Notes: generated by a model from the letters alone, not told the origin. Shown: positions 18,383 to 27,372, numbered from the stretch's first letter. The stretch is 64,000 nt of DNA from Sinomicrobium pectinilyticum (GCF_003725735.1 NZ_RJTM01000116.1:19969-83968), one strand, 5' to 3'. Numbers and translations are program-made.

Positions 18383-19570
18383 ATGAAAAAACTCGTTTTG
18401 GCATACAGCGGCGGACTGGACACTTCTTATTGTGCAAAATACCTATCACAGGAAAAAGGATATGAAGTACATGCCGTAAGCGTAAATACCGGAGGATTTA
18501 CTCCCGAAGAGAAAAAGGAGATCGAAGAAAAAGCCCTGAAACTCGGGGTAGCGACATACAGCAACATTGAAGCAGTAGACTCTTTTTATAACAAGGTGGT
18601 TAAATACCTTATTTTCGGGAATGTTTTAAAGAACAACACCTACCCGCTTTCCGTCAGTGCCGAACGGATCGTGCAAGCTATCGAGATCGTAAACTACGCC
18701 AAGAAAATAGGCGCCCAATACATTGCCCACGGCAGTACGGGGGCCGGGAACGACCAGGTAAGATTTGATATGATATTCCAGATACTCGCCCCGGAAATAG
18801 AGATTATCACCCCTATCCGTGACGAGCAGCTTTCCAGGCAGGAAGAAATCGGTTACCTGAAGAAAAACGGGGTGGACATGTCCTGGGAAAAAGCCAAATA
18901 CTCCATAAACAGGGGACTTTGGGGTACCAGTGTAGGTGGTGAAGAAACCCTCACCTCCCATCAGTCGCTCCCGGAAGAAGCCTACCCGAGTCAATTGAAA
19001 AGCGAAGGTTCCCAAAAGATAAAACTCACTTTCAGTCAGGGGGAACTGATAGCCATAGACGGCAAGGAAGACAGCCCTGTCAAAAACATAGAACTGCTCA
19101 ACAGTATGGCTTCCCAATATGCCATAGGGCGTGATATCCATGTGGGAGACACCATTATCGGTATTAAGGGGAGGGTCGGTTTTGAGGCCGCTGCCCCCCT
19201 GATTATCATAAAGGCACACCATACCCTGGAAAAACATGTACTTACCAAATGGCAACAGCATCATAAAGAGTACCTGGCCAACTGGTATGGCATGCTCCTT
19301 CACGAAGGACAATATCTCGACGAGGTCATGCGTAATATCGAGGTTTTTCTTGCTGACACACAGAAAAATGTTTCCGGAGATGTGTTTGTCACCCTCCATC
19401 CGTACCGTTTTGTAGTAGATGGCATCCAATCCGGACACGACCTGATGAACGCTTCCTTCGGCAGCTACGGGGAAATGAACAAAGGCTGGACCGCAGATGA
19501 TGCCAAAGGGTTTATCAAAATCAACTCTAACCAGAACAAGATCTATTATCACGTAAATAAAATAAATTAA
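18383..19570 (+). CDS. argG: Argininosuccinate synthase
   Basis: The 395-residue enzyme joins citrulline and aspartate with ATP use to form argininosuccinate. The N-terminal PP-loop SGGLDTS (residues 9-15) binds ATP, HGSTGAGNDQVRFD and the NRGLWGTSVGGEE segment are characteristic of ArgG, and the length fits the Bacteroidota form. It is the second gene of the arginine operon, 69 bases after the GNAT gene. Confidence 0.97.
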   Translation: MKKLVLAYSGGLDTSYCAKYLSQEKGYEVHAVSVNTGGFTPEEKKEIEEKALKLGVATYSNIEAVDSFYNKVVKYLIFGNVLKNNTYPLSVSAERIVQAIEIVNYAKKIGAQYIAHGSTGAGNDQVRFDMIFQILAPEIEIITPIRDEQLSRQEEIGYLKKNGVDMSWEKAKYSINRGLWGTSVGGEETLTSHQSLPEEAYPSQLKSEGSQKIKLTFSQGELIAIDGKEDSPVKNIELLNSMASQYAIGRDIHVGDTIIGIKGRVGFEAAAPLIIIKAHHTLEKHVLTKWQQHHKEYLANWYGMLLHEGQYLDEVMRNIEVFLADTQKNVSGDVFVTLHPYRFVVDGIQSGHDLMNASFGSYGEMNKGWTADDAKGFIKINSNQNKIYYHVNKIN

Positions 19571-19642
19571 AGTACGAAGCACGAAGGCAGAAGATAGAAG
19601 TAAAGATATAATGCCCTTCGTCTGAAATTTAAAGATTTAAAA

Positions 19643-20620
19643 ATGATACAAGCAGGAATAATCGGGGGTGCCGGGTACACCGCCGGGGAATTAATACGAT
19701 TGCTACTGCACCATCCCGCAGCAGAAATAAATTTCGTTTACAGTACTTCCAACGCCGGCAACGCCATAAGTGACATTCACCAGGACCTCCTGGGAGAAAC
19801 AGAACAGGAATTCACCGGAGAAATAAACCCCGAGGTAGATGTCCTTTTTCTCTGTCTCGGTCATGGCAATTCTAAATCCTTTCTCGAAAAACACCGGTTT
19901 TCTGCTAAAACAAAGATCATAGACCTGAGTAATGATTTCCGGTTAAATCCCGATGCCGATTTTAACGACATGCATTTCGTATACGGATTGCCCGAACTCA
20001 ACAAGGAGGAAATAGAAAATGCACAATACATAGCCAATCCGGGCTGCTTTGCCACTGCTATTCAACTGGCATTACTCCCCCTGGCAAAACACGGACTGTT
20101 AAAACAGGATATTCATATCAATGCGGTAACCGGGGCTACCGGGGCGGGTACCTCCCTTTCCCCCACCTCGCATTTTCCGTGGCGCGACAACAATTTTTCG
20201 TATTACAAGCCTTTTACCCATCAGCACCTGGGAGAAATAGGACAAAGTATAGCACAGTTGCAGCATTCCTTTGACAAAGAGATACTCTTTATGCCTTACC
20301 GGGGGAATTTTTCCCGCGGGATCTTTGCCACTGCGTATACGGAGTTTGACGAAAGTGCAGATAAAGCAAAAGAAATATACGGGGATTTCTATAAAAATGC
20401 TGCTTTTACTACGGTAAGTGACAAGGAATTACACCTCAAACAGGTGGTCAATACCAATAAATGCCTTATTCACCTGCATAAGCACAAAAACAAACTGTTG
20501 ATCACTTCTATTATCGATAACCTGACCAAGGGTGCATCCGGACAGGCCATACATAACATGAACCTGATATTCGGACTGGAGGAAACCCTCGGACTCGGAT
20601 TAAAAGCCTCGTATTTTTAA
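19643..20620 (+). CDS. argC: N-acyl-gamma-glutamyl-phosphate reductase
   Basis: The 325-residue NADPH-dependent reductase makes N-acylglutamate semialdehyde. It has the GGAGYTAGELIRLL nucleotide-binding start, the catalytic Cys135 in NPGCFATA and a later His region (HQHLGEIGQ). It belongs to the short ArgC class common in Bacteroidota. It lies 72 bases after argG and is followed by two palindromes before proC. Whether its acyl group is acetyl or succinyl depends on the carbamoyltransferase question described for argF'. Confidence 0.96.
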   Translation: MIQAGIIGGAGYTAGELIRLLLHHPAAEINFVYSTSNAGNAISDIHQDLLGETEQEFTGEINPEVDVLFLCLGHGNSKSFLEKHRFSAKTKIIDLSNDFRLNPDADFNDMHFVYGLPELNKEEIENAQYIANPGCFATAIQLALLPLAKHGLLKQDIHINAVTGATGAGTSLSPTSHFPWRDNNFSYYKPFTHQHLGEIGQSIAQLQHSFDKEILFMPYRGNFSRGIFATAYTEFDESADKAKEIYGDFYKNAAFTTVSDKELHLKQVVNTNKCLIHLHKHKNKLLITSIIDNLTKGASGQAIHNMNLIFGLEETLGLGLKASYF

Positions 20621-20634
20621 TACAGGCCCCGTAC

Positions 20635-20654
20635 AGGCGTACGGCCGTACGCCT
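20635..20654. repeat. 20-bp perfect palindrome with ACGGCCGT core
   Basis: The half-site AGGCGTACGG is followed directly by its exact reverse complement. The central GTACGGCCGTAC resembles palindromes before argB (23835) and argE (24705). Confidence 0.75.
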
Positions 20655-20672
20655 TCAATTCATTAATTGTAA

Positions 20673-20696
20673 AGCATCGTGCGGCCGAACGATGCT
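20673..20696. repeat. Hairpin with GCGGCCGA loop before proC
   Basis: AGCATCGT and ACGATGCT form a perfect 8-bp stem around GCGGCCGA. It lies 18 bases after the preceding palindrome and shares a GGCC centre with the other elements in this operon. Confidence 0.65.
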
Positions 20697-20728
20697 GCAA
20701 GGGCCACAAGGCAAATAAAAACCAACGC

Positions 20729-21523
20729 ATGAAAATAGCCATAATAGGAACCGGAAACCTGGGGCTTTCCATAGCCAAAGGACTCATCATCAGTAACTCG
20801 GTCACCACCCTTTACCTGACCAAAAGGAACCCGGGTGCCATTAAAAACTGGGAAGAGTACGGGAATGTCATCGTAACCTCCGACAACCGTGAAGCGGTAA
20901 AGAACTCAGATATCCTGATCTTTGCCGTACAGCCGGGACAGTTCGAAGGAATATTACAGGAAATAAAGGACCTGCTGAATGAAAAACACGTACTTATTTC
21001 CACCATTACCGGGTTTAAGATCCGGAAAATCGAATCTGTTATCGGCAATGAACACTATATCATCCGTAGTATGCCCAATACAGCCATTTCCGTCGGCAAA
21101 TCCATGACCTGTGTATGCAGCAACGAAAAGGGAAAACAACGTGTGGAACTGGCCAGGGCCATTTTCAACAAACTGGGGACTTCCATAGAGATTCCCGAAG
21201 AACAGATGCGTGCGGCTACCGTGATCTGTGCCAGTGGCATCGCTTTCTGGATGCGCCTTATACGCGCTACGACGCAGGGGGCTATTCAGCTGGGGTTCGA
21301 TGCCAAGGAAGCACAGGAACTGGCGATGCATACCTGTATGGGGGCGGCTACCCTCCTTGTGGAATCCGGTAATCACCCGGAGGAAGAAATCGACAGGGTA
21401 ACCACCCCGAGGGGATGTACCATAGAGGGTCTCAACGAAATGGAACACAGCGGGCTAAGTTCTTCCCTTATTAAGGGAATTGTGTCCTCTTTCAACAAAA
21501 TAAACCAGATTGCCGACCTGTAA
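20729..21523 (+). CDS. proC: Pyrroline-5-carboxylate reductase
   Basis: The 264-residue protein opens with the NAD(P)H-binding motif IGTGNLGLSIAKGL and has the VRSMPNTAISVG and TTPRGCTIEGLNEME segments of ProC. It reduces pyrroline-5-carboxylate to proline in the cytosol. Its place inside the arginine operon links the two glutamate-derived pathways: ornithine or glutamate semialdehyde can be drawn off to proline. No proA or proB is in the window. Confidence 0.95.
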   Translation: MKIAIIGTGNLGLSIAKGLIISNSVTTLYLTKRNPGAIKNWEEYGNVIVTSDNREAVKNSDILIFAVQPGQFEGILQEIKDLLNEKHVLISTITGFKIRKIESVIGNEHYIIRSMPNTAISVGKSMTCVCSNEKGKQRVELARAIFNKLGTSIEIPEEQMRAATVICASGIAFWMRLIRATTQGAIQLGFDAKEAQELAMHTCMGAATLLVESGNHPEEEIDRVTTPRGCTIEGLNEMEHSGLSSSLIKGIVSSFNKINQIADL

Positions 21524-21548
21524 AATTTGATAATGAGATAATTGGGCG

Positions 21549-21589
21549 ATGTGCCAATGAGATAATGATTAATAAAATAATTGGCACAT
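21549..21589 (+). repeat. Inverted repeat before argD, TTGGCACATTG copy 2
   Basis: ATGTGCCAAT (21549-21558) and ATTGGCACAT (21580-21589) form a perfect 10-bp stem with a 21-base AT-rich loop. The right arm is part of the TTGGCACATTG motif also seen before argG (18334). Confidence 0.6.
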
Positions 21590-21634
21590 TGACTAATTGA
21601 CCAATTTTCTAATTAATAATTTTCAACATCCGAA

Positions 21635-22768
21635 ATGAAACTATTTGACGTTTACCCATTATATGATATTACCCCGGTACAAGGAAAAAATGTCCATGTT
21701 ACTGATGATAAAGGCATTACTTATCTCGATCTTTACGGCGGGCATGCCGTGATCTCCATAGGCCATTCCCACCCCAGGTACGTATCTGCAATATCCGAAC
21801 AAGCCGGCAAACTCGGATTTTACTCGAATGCCGTGCAAAACCCGCTGCAGATGGAACTGGCAGAAAAGCTCGGGGCCCTTTCCGGATGTGACAATTACGA
21901 ACTTTTTCTCTGTAATTCCGGGGCAGAAGCCAACGAAAACGCATTGAAACTCGCTTCTTTCCAAACCGGAAAAGCCAGGATCATTGCCTTTAACAATGCC
22001 TTTCACGGACGGACCTCGGCAGCGGTAGCGGCTACGGATAACAAAAATATCAATGCCCCTATCAATGCCCAGCACCAGGTAACCTTCCTGGAACTGGGAG
22101 ATATCGCTGCACTGGAAAAGGAGTTGCAAAAAGGCGATGTATGTGCGGTTATCATAGAGTTTATCCAGGGTGTGGGCGGACTGGATGAGGCAACGGCTGA
22201 TTTCTATGAGAATGCAGACAAACTCTGCAAACAACATGACAGCATGTTCATTGCGGACGAAATTCAATGCGGATATGGCCGTACCGGAGACTTCTTTGCC
22301 TTTCAGCAGTATAACGTAACACCTGATATTATTTCCATGGCCAAAGGTATGGGCAATGGCTTTCCGGTAGCGGGAATTCTCGTTTACCCGTCCATCAAGG
22401 CAAAACACGGTATGCTGGGAACTACTTTCGGAGGAAACCACCTGGCCTGTGCAGCCGCCATTGCCGTACTGGATGTACTCAAAGAAGAAAAACTCATGGA
22501 AAATACCAGGGAAGTTGCAGCCTATTTTGTGGAAAAGGCCGGGACCATACCACAGATAAAGCAGATAAAGGGCCGGGGATTGATGCTGGGACTGGAATTT
22601 GATTTTGAAGTGGGCGAACTCCGGAAAAAGCTTATTTACGACCATCATATTTTTACAGGCGGGAGCAGCAATAAAAAGCTATTGCGTATTTTACCTCCGC
22701 TGACGGTGAAGAAAGAACATATCGATGCGTTTTTTGATGCATTAAATAACGTAGTAATGAACTCTTAA
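21635..22768 (+). CDS. argD: N-acylornithine aminotransferase
   Basis: The 377-residue class III PLP aminotransferase converts N-acylglutamate semialdehyde to N-acylornithine. It has NSGAEANENALKLA, FHGRTSAAVAAT, ADEIQCGYGRTG and the PLP Lys237 in MAKGMGNGFPVAG. Operon position supports argD over other ornithine or GABA aminotransferases of the same class. Confidence 0.95.
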   Translation: MKLFDVYPLYDITPVQGKNVHVTDDKGITYLDLYGGHAVISIGHSHPRYVSAISEQAGKLGFYSNAVQNPLQMELAEKLGALSGCDNYELFLCNSGAEANENALKLASFQTGKARIIAFNNAFHGRTSAAVAATDNKNINAPINAQHQVTFLELGDIAALEKELQKGDVCAVIIEFIQGVGGLDEATADFYENADKLCKQHDSMFIADEIQCGYGRTGDFFAFQQYNVTPDIISMAKGMGNGFPVAGILVYPSIKAKHGMLGTTFGGNHLACAAAIAVLDVLKEEKLMENTREVAAYFVEKAGTIPQIKQIKGRGLMLGLEFDFEVGELRKKLIYDHHIFTGGSSNKKLLRILPPLTVKKEHIDAFFDALNNVVMNS

Positions 22769-22792
22769 AAATCTTCCTCACCAGAGGAAAAA

Positions 22793-22816
22793 AGCTCCCC
22801 TCTTGAGAGGGGAGCT
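22793..22816. repeat. 24-bp near-perfect palindrome after argD
   Basis: AGCTCCCCTCT and AGAGGGGAGCT form an 11-bp stem separated only by TG. A preceding CCTCAC...AGAGG pair adds further pairing potential. With no strong T tract it may act as a repeat or RNA-stability element rather than a full terminator, since the operon continues. Confidence 0.7.
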
Positions 22817-22884
22817 GAGTTTCGTTTTCCTGAAGGGCATACCTAATAACTAAATAACCCAATAACATATTAACTTAAAAACAA

Positions 22885-23832
22885 ATGAAACACTACCTGA
22901 CAACAGATGACATAGACAGTGTCCCGGAAATCATAGCTGAAGCCATTGCATTAAAAAAGGATCCCTATCGGTTCGAGGAACTCGGAAAGCGTAAAACGCT
23001 GGGGATGTTATTCTTTAATTCCAGTCTGCGTACCCGTCTTAGTACACAAAAGGCGGCCATGCAACTGGGAATGCAGGTTATGGTCATGAATTTTTCGGGT
23101 GAGGCCTGGTCACTGGAGTTTGAAGACGGTAGTGTAATGAATGGTTCTACCTCCGAACACATTAAAGAAGCCGCCGCGGTAATTTCCCAGTACTGTGACG
23201 TTATTGCGGTAAGGGCATTTCCTACGTTGACGGATAAGGAAAAAGACGAGGAAGAATACGTTTTGAAAAGTTTTCAGAAATACGCGTCTGTACCTGTTGT
23301 AAACATGGAAAGCGCTACAGCGCACCCTTTACAGGCCCTAACGGATGCCATTACGATAACGGAACTGAAAACCAAAGAAAAGCCGAAAGTTGTCCTCTCC
23401 TGGGCACCACATCCCAAGGCATTGCCACATGCTGTCGCCAATTCCTTCACCGGTATGATGCGCAAAATGGATGTGGAATTTGTCATCACCCATCCAGTCG
23501 GATATGAACTCAATCCGGAGGTCACGGGAGATACCCCGATAATCTACGACCAGGATGAAGCATTGAAAGATGCTGATTTTGTATATGTAAAGAACTGGAG
23601 TTCGTATAAAGATTACGGCCAGGTATTGCACACCGACCCGGGTTGGAGGATTACGCCGGAAAAAATGGCATTGACGGATAATGGTAAATTCATGCATTGC
23701 CTGCCTGTACGGAGAAACGTTATCGTGGACGATGCTGTCCTGGACAGCCCGCAATCCGTCGTTATACCACAGGCTAACAACCGTACCTTTGCAGCACAAA
23801 TTGTCCTGAAACATATATTACAATCATTATAG
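22885..23832 (+). CDS. argF': N-acylornithine carbamoyltransferase ArgF'
   Basis: The 315-residue protein is a transcarbamylase of the N-acetyl/N-succinylornithine type. The carbamoyl phosphate loop is SSLRTRLST (residues 46-54), HPLQ and HCLPVRRN are present, and the sequence aligns without gaps to the Bacteroides fragilis N-succinylornithine enzyme through residue 92. In published work, residue 90 decides specificity: Pro gives succinylornithine, Glu (Xanthomonas Glu92) gives acetylornithine. Here residue 90 is Ser in GSTSEH, so the acyl group cannot be assigned from that rule. The plain ornithine enzyme is unlikely given the neighbours argC, argD and argE. Confidence 0.93.
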   Translation: MKHYLTTDDIDSVPEIIAEAIALKKDPYRFEELGKRKTLGMLFFNSSLRTRLSTQKAAMQLGMQVMVMNFSGEAWSLEFEDGSVMNGSTSEHIKEAAAVISQYCDVIAVRAFPTLTDKEKDEEEYVLKSFQKYASVPVVNMESATAHPLQALTDAITITELKTKEKPKVVLSWAPHPKALPHAVANSFTGMMRKMDVEFVITHPVGYELNPEVTGDTPIIYDQDEALKDADFVYVKNWSSYKDYGQVLHTDPGWRITPEKMALTDNGKFMHCLPVRRNVIVDDAVLDSPQSVVIPQANNRTFAAQIVLKHILQSL

Positions 23833-23834
23833 TA

Positions 23835-23856
23835 AAGCCCTACGGCCGTGGGGCTT
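23835..23856. repeat. 22-bp palindrome with ACGGCCGT core before argB
   Basis: AAGCCCTACGG pairs with the following CCGTGGGGCTT through its full length, using one G-U pair. It starts two bases after the argF' stop codon. Confidence 0.7.
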
Positions 23857-23913
23857 AATCGGGAGCCACTACCATGGGTCTCAATGATACCCCGGGTCTA
23901 AAAAAAGAAAAAA

Positions 23914-24693
23914 ATGAAACCTAAATTATCCGTAGTCAAAATAGGCGGAAATATCATAGAAAACGAATCGGCATTATGTGATTTCCTTACGGATTTTGCG
24001 GCAATGGAAGGTTACAAAATCCTGGTCCACGGAGGTGGCAGGACGGCGACCCGCATTGCGGAACAACTCGGTGTGCCTGCACAGATGGTAGGCGGACGGC
24101 GCATCACTACCCGTGAAACCCTGGACGTGATCGTTATGGTCTATGGCGGACTTACCAACAAGAATATTGTTTCACTCCTGCAAAGCCTGGACTGTAACGC
24201 CATAGGACTGTCCGGAGCGGACGGCAATACCATTGTTTCCGATAAAAGACCGGTAAAGGACATTGATTACGGCTATGCCGGCGATATAAAACAGGTAAAT
24301 GCCCATGCAGTCAAAGCCTTGCTGGAAAGTAACATGACTCCGGTATTCTGTGCCATTACCCACGATAAAAGAGGGCAATTGTTCAATACCAATGCAGATA
24401 CCATTGCCTCCGAAGTAGCGATAGCTATGAGTGAACATTTCGAAACCTCATTATATTATTGTTTTGAGAAAAAAGGGGTATTGCGAAGCATCGAAGACGA
24501 CAACTCCGTTATAGAACATATCAATACGGAAAAATACGAACAACTGCTCGCCGAAAACATCATAGCGGACGGCATGCTGCCTAAAATGCACAATTGCTTT
24601 AACGCTTTACAACAACACGTGAGCAAAGTACATATCGGCCTGCCGGGTATGATCGTCGGGAAAGAAAGACTGTTTACAACGCTAACATTATAA
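23914..24693 (+). CDS. argB: N-acetylglutamate (or N-succinylglutamate) kinase
   Basis: The 259-residue amino acid kinase phosphorylates the gamma-carboxylate of N-acylglutamate. It has KIGGNIIE at the start, the HGGGRTATRIAEQLG loop, and FNTNADTIASEVA for ATP/substrate binding. It lacks the N-terminal kinked helix that gives arginine sensitivity to hexameric kinases, so it resembles the E. coli dimeric, insensitive form. Feedback control is then expected at the first acylation step. Confidence 0.95.
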   Translation: MKPKLSVVKIGGNIIENESALCDFLTDFAAMEGYKILVHGGGRTATRIAEQLGVPAQMVGGRRITTRETLDVIVMVYGGLTNKNIVSLLQSLDCNAIGLSGADGNTIVSDKRPVKDIDYGYAGDIKQVNAHAVKALLESNMTPVFCAITHDKRGQLFNTNADTIASEVAIAMSEHFETSLYYCFEKKGVLRSIEDDNSVIEHINTEKYEQLLAENIIADGMLPKMHNCFNALQQHVSKVHIGLPGMIVGKERLFTTLTL

Positions 24694-24704
24694 TACAGAT
24701 TAAC

Positions 24705-24734
24705 CGTAAAGATGCACGGCCGTGCATCTTTACG
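24705..24734. repeat. 30-bp perfect palindrome with GCACGGCCGTGC core before argE
   Basis: The half-site CGTAAAGATGCACGG at 24705-24719 is followed with no spacer by its exact reverse complement at 24720-24734. It is the longest and most perfect of the ACGGCCGT-centred elements in the arginine operon. Confidence 0.85.
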
Positions 24735-24776
24735 AATCTCAACGGGATAATCTTCATAAAAAGATATAAAATAAGC

Positions 24777-25838
24777 ATGATAGACCAGCTCACACCATCG
24801 GCCATAGCGCTGTTAAAACAACTGATAAACACACCTTCTTTTTCTTCGGAAGAGGACAAAACCGCAGCCCACATAGAAAACTGGCTGCAATCGCACAACA
24901 TACCGTTCCGGCGCAGGGATAACAATGTATATGCCTTCAATAAGTATTTTGAAGAAAGCAAACCTACCTTGTTGCTCAATTCGCATCACGATACCGTAAG
25001 ACCGAACACGGCTTATACGAAAGACCCGTTTGACGCCCATATCGAGGACGGGAAATTATACGGACTGGGAAGCAATGACGCCGGGGGGTGCCTGGTGTCG
25101 CTCCTGGCCACTTTCGCCTACTTCTACGACAAGCCCGACCTGAATTACAACCTGATCATCGTGGCTTCGGCGGAAGAAGAAAGTTCGGGCGACAAGGGAC
25201 TGAACAGCATGCTCCCCGTATTACCTCACATAGACGTAGCTATTGTAGGTGAACCTACGCTCATGCAACTGGCCATAGCAGAAAAAGGATTGGTGGTGTT
25301 TGATGCCACAGTAAAAGGCACGCCCAGTCACGCTGCGCATCCCAACGACAATAATTCCATTTACAATACTATCAAAGTACTGGAATGGTTCCGGGACTAC
25401 CGTTTCGAAAAGGTTTCGGAAGTACTCGGGGAAGTGAAGATGACAGTAACCCAGATCAATGCGGGGAAACAGCACAATGTGGTTCCGGCGGAGACCAATC
25501 TCGTTATCGACGTACGGGTCAATGACAAATATACCAACCGGGAGATCGCAGATCTGCTACAGGCACAATCTCCCTGTGATGTTATCACTCCCCGTTCATT
25601 AAGGCTTAATTCATCATCCATCCCCAAGGAGCATCCTTTAGTACAGGCCGGAATAGCTTTGGGAAGAGAAACTTATGGTTCGCCTACGCTTTCTGACCAG
25701 GCCGTATTGACTTGTCCGTCCCTGAAATTAGGCCCCGGAGATTCGACACGATCGCATTCGGCAGATGAGTTTATTTATGTGAAGGAGATTGAGGAAGGGA
25801 TCAAGCTCTATATAAAACTATTGGAAAAAGTATTGTAA
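24777..25838 (+). CDS. argE: N-acylornithine/citrulline deacylase, M20 family
   Basis: The 353-residue protein is an M20 dizinc amidohydrolase with metal ligands in NSHHDTVRP, GSNDAGG and SAEEESSGD (catalytic Glu-Glu pair), and a dimerisation domain from about residue 160. Because the carbamoyltransferase acts on the acylated ornithine, the natural substrate is probably N-acylcitrulline, as shown for the Xanthomonas pathway. The absence of argJ in the operon means the acyl group is lost here, making the pathway linear. Confidence 0.92.
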   Translation: MIDQLTPSAIALLKQLINTPSFSSEEDKTAAHIENWLQSHNIPFRRRDNNVYAFNKYFEESKPTLLLNSHHDTVRPNTAYTKDPFDAHIEDGKLYGLGSNDAGGCLVSLLATFAYFYDKPDLNYNLIIVASAEEESSGDKGLNSMLPVLPHIDVAIVGEPTLMQLAIAEKGLVVFDATVKGTPSHAAHPNDNNSIYNTIKVLEWFRDYRFEKVSEVLGEVKMTVTQINAGKQHNVVPAETNLVIDVRVNDKYTNREIADLLQAQSPCDVITPRSLRLNSSSIPKEHPLVQAGIALGRETYGSPTLSDQAVLTCPSLKLGPGDSTRSHSADEFIYVKEIEEGIKLYIKLLEKVL

Positions 25839-26094
25839 AAAGACAAACTCTCTTTTAAATTTAGCCTGAATTGAACCTGTATCAATTCGGGTCCAACATC
25901 TTTGCGAATCTTTGTGCTATTCTGTACAGCTTTGTGTAATAGTTATTTCACAGAGTTTCACAAAGGTCTCTCAGAGATACACAGAAGTTTGATTTTATTA
26001 AAAACTGAAAAAACAGATCATGGGTATTTTATAAGTTAATCGGGATATTCACGTTACCTTATTAACTCTTTTACTCTTTAACTAAGCACAAAAC
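25839..26094 (+). repeat. Argument-free gap before argH with hairpin and degenerate CTTTGTG repeats
   Basis: This 256-base gap is the longest inside the operon and has no gene. CCTGAATTG / CAATTCGGG forms a 9-bp hairpin (one G-U pair) at 25865-25891. From 25900 to 25990 there are repeated CTTTG-type units (TCTTTGCG, TCTTTGTG, GCTTTGTG) and then inverted ones (CACAGAG, CACAAAG, CACAGAAG). This looks like decayed intergenic repeat DNA. Confidence 0.5.
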
Positions 26095-27372
26095 ATGAAA
26101 CTCTGGGACAAAGGCTTTAGCACCGACAAAAAAATAGATCACTTTACCGTAGGAAATGACAGGGAACTGGACCTTCTCCTCGCCAGATATGATGTTATCG
26201 CTTCTACGGCACATGCGAAAATGCTGGGGAAGATAGGTTTACTGACTGAGGAAGAAACCGGGCAACTGGTTACGGAACTGGGAAACATTCAGAAAGATAT
26301 AGAAACGGGGAACTTCACTATAGAAGACAGCTTTGAAGACATGCACTCCAAAATAGAGTATCTCCTGATCCAAAAACTCGGCGATACGGGAAAAAAGATA
26401 CATACGGCACGCTCCCGGAACGACCAGGTACTTGTGGCCATGCACCTGTACCTGAAACACGAATTACAGGAGATCAGGCAACAGACTGTTGAACTCTTTG
26501 ATCTCCTGATGGAACTGGCCGAAAAGTACAAGGATGTTCTTCTCCCCGGCTATACACATTTACAGATCGCCATGCCTTCTTCTTTCGGGCTGTGGTTTTC
26601 CGCTTATGCCGAAAGCCTTATCGATGACCTCTATTTTATTGATGCCGCTTATAAGGTGGCCGACCAGAATCCGCTGGGAAGTGCTGCCGGGTATGGTAGT
26701 TCTTTCCCCATAAACCGGGCCTTTACGACTGAAGAACTCGGTTTTGCCACGATGAAATACAATGTTGTAGCTGCACAAATGGGACGTGGAAAAGTAGAAA
26801 AAAGCGCTGCATTCGGTATGGGGAGCATTGCCGCCACGCTTTCTAAAATGGCCATGGATGTATGCCTGTACATGAGCCAGAATTTCGATTTTATTTCCTT
26901 CCCGGACGAACTTACTACGGGAAGCAGCATCATGCCGCATAAAAAGAACCCGGATGTGTTTGAACTTATCCGGGGGAAATGCAACAAGATACAGGCAGTA
27001 CCTAACCAGCTTACGCTTATCATCAACAACCTGCCCAGCGGCTATCACAGGGACCTGCAACTGGTAAAAGAAGTCATTGTACCTGCCATACAGGACCTTA
27101 AAGCCTGCCTGGAAATGGCTGCCTTTACGCTGAAAGACATCCGTGTGAACAACGGTATCCTCGAAGACCGGAAATACGATTACCTCTTTAGCGTGGATAC
27201 GCTTAACGAACTCGTACAGTCCGGGATGCCTTTCCGGGATGCCTATAAAAAAATGGGAATGGACATTGCCGAAGGGAACTTTAAACCCAAAAGGGATATA
27301 CGCCATACCCACGAAGGCAGCCTGGGCAATCTTTGCCTGGAAGAGATCCGGGAGAAAATGAAAAAGAGCTGA
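26095..27372 (+). CDS. argH: Argininosuccinate lyase
   Basis: The 425-residue protein cleaves argininosuccinate to arginine and fumarate. The fumarase/aspartase superfamily signature GSSIMPHKKNPD is present, with TARSRNDQ near residue 103 and the TH pair in YTHLQIAMP. The start ATG at 26095 gives MKLWDKGFS, the usual ArgH beginning. It is the last gene of the operon. Confidence 0.97.
   Translation: MKLWDKGFSTDKKIDHFTVGNDRELDLLLARYDVIASTAHAKMLGKIGLLTEEETGQLVTELGNIQKDIETGNFTIEDSFEDMHSKIEYLLIQKLGDTGKKIHTARSRNDQVLVAMHLYLKHELQEIRQQTVELFDLLMELAEKYKDVLLPGYTHLQIAMPSSFGLWFSAYAESLIDDLYFIDAAYKVADQNPLGSAAGYGSSFPINRAFTTEELGFATMKYNVVAAQMGRGKVEKSAAFGMGSIAATLSKMAMDVCLYMSQNFDFISFPDELTTGSSIMPHKKNPDVFELIRGKCNKIQAVPNQLTLIINNLPSGYHRDLQLVKEVIVPAIQDLKACLEMAAFTLKDIRVNNGILEDRKYDYLFSVDTLNELVQSGMPFRDAYKKMGMDIAEGNFKPKRDIRHTHEGSLGNLCLEEIREKMKKS

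Noticed and set aside
18626..19582. 318-codon minus-strand reading frame
   Set aside because: Antisense to argG, with no domain and shadow-type composition.
21659..22648. 329-codon minus-strand reading frame
   Set aside because: Antisense to argD and without family features.
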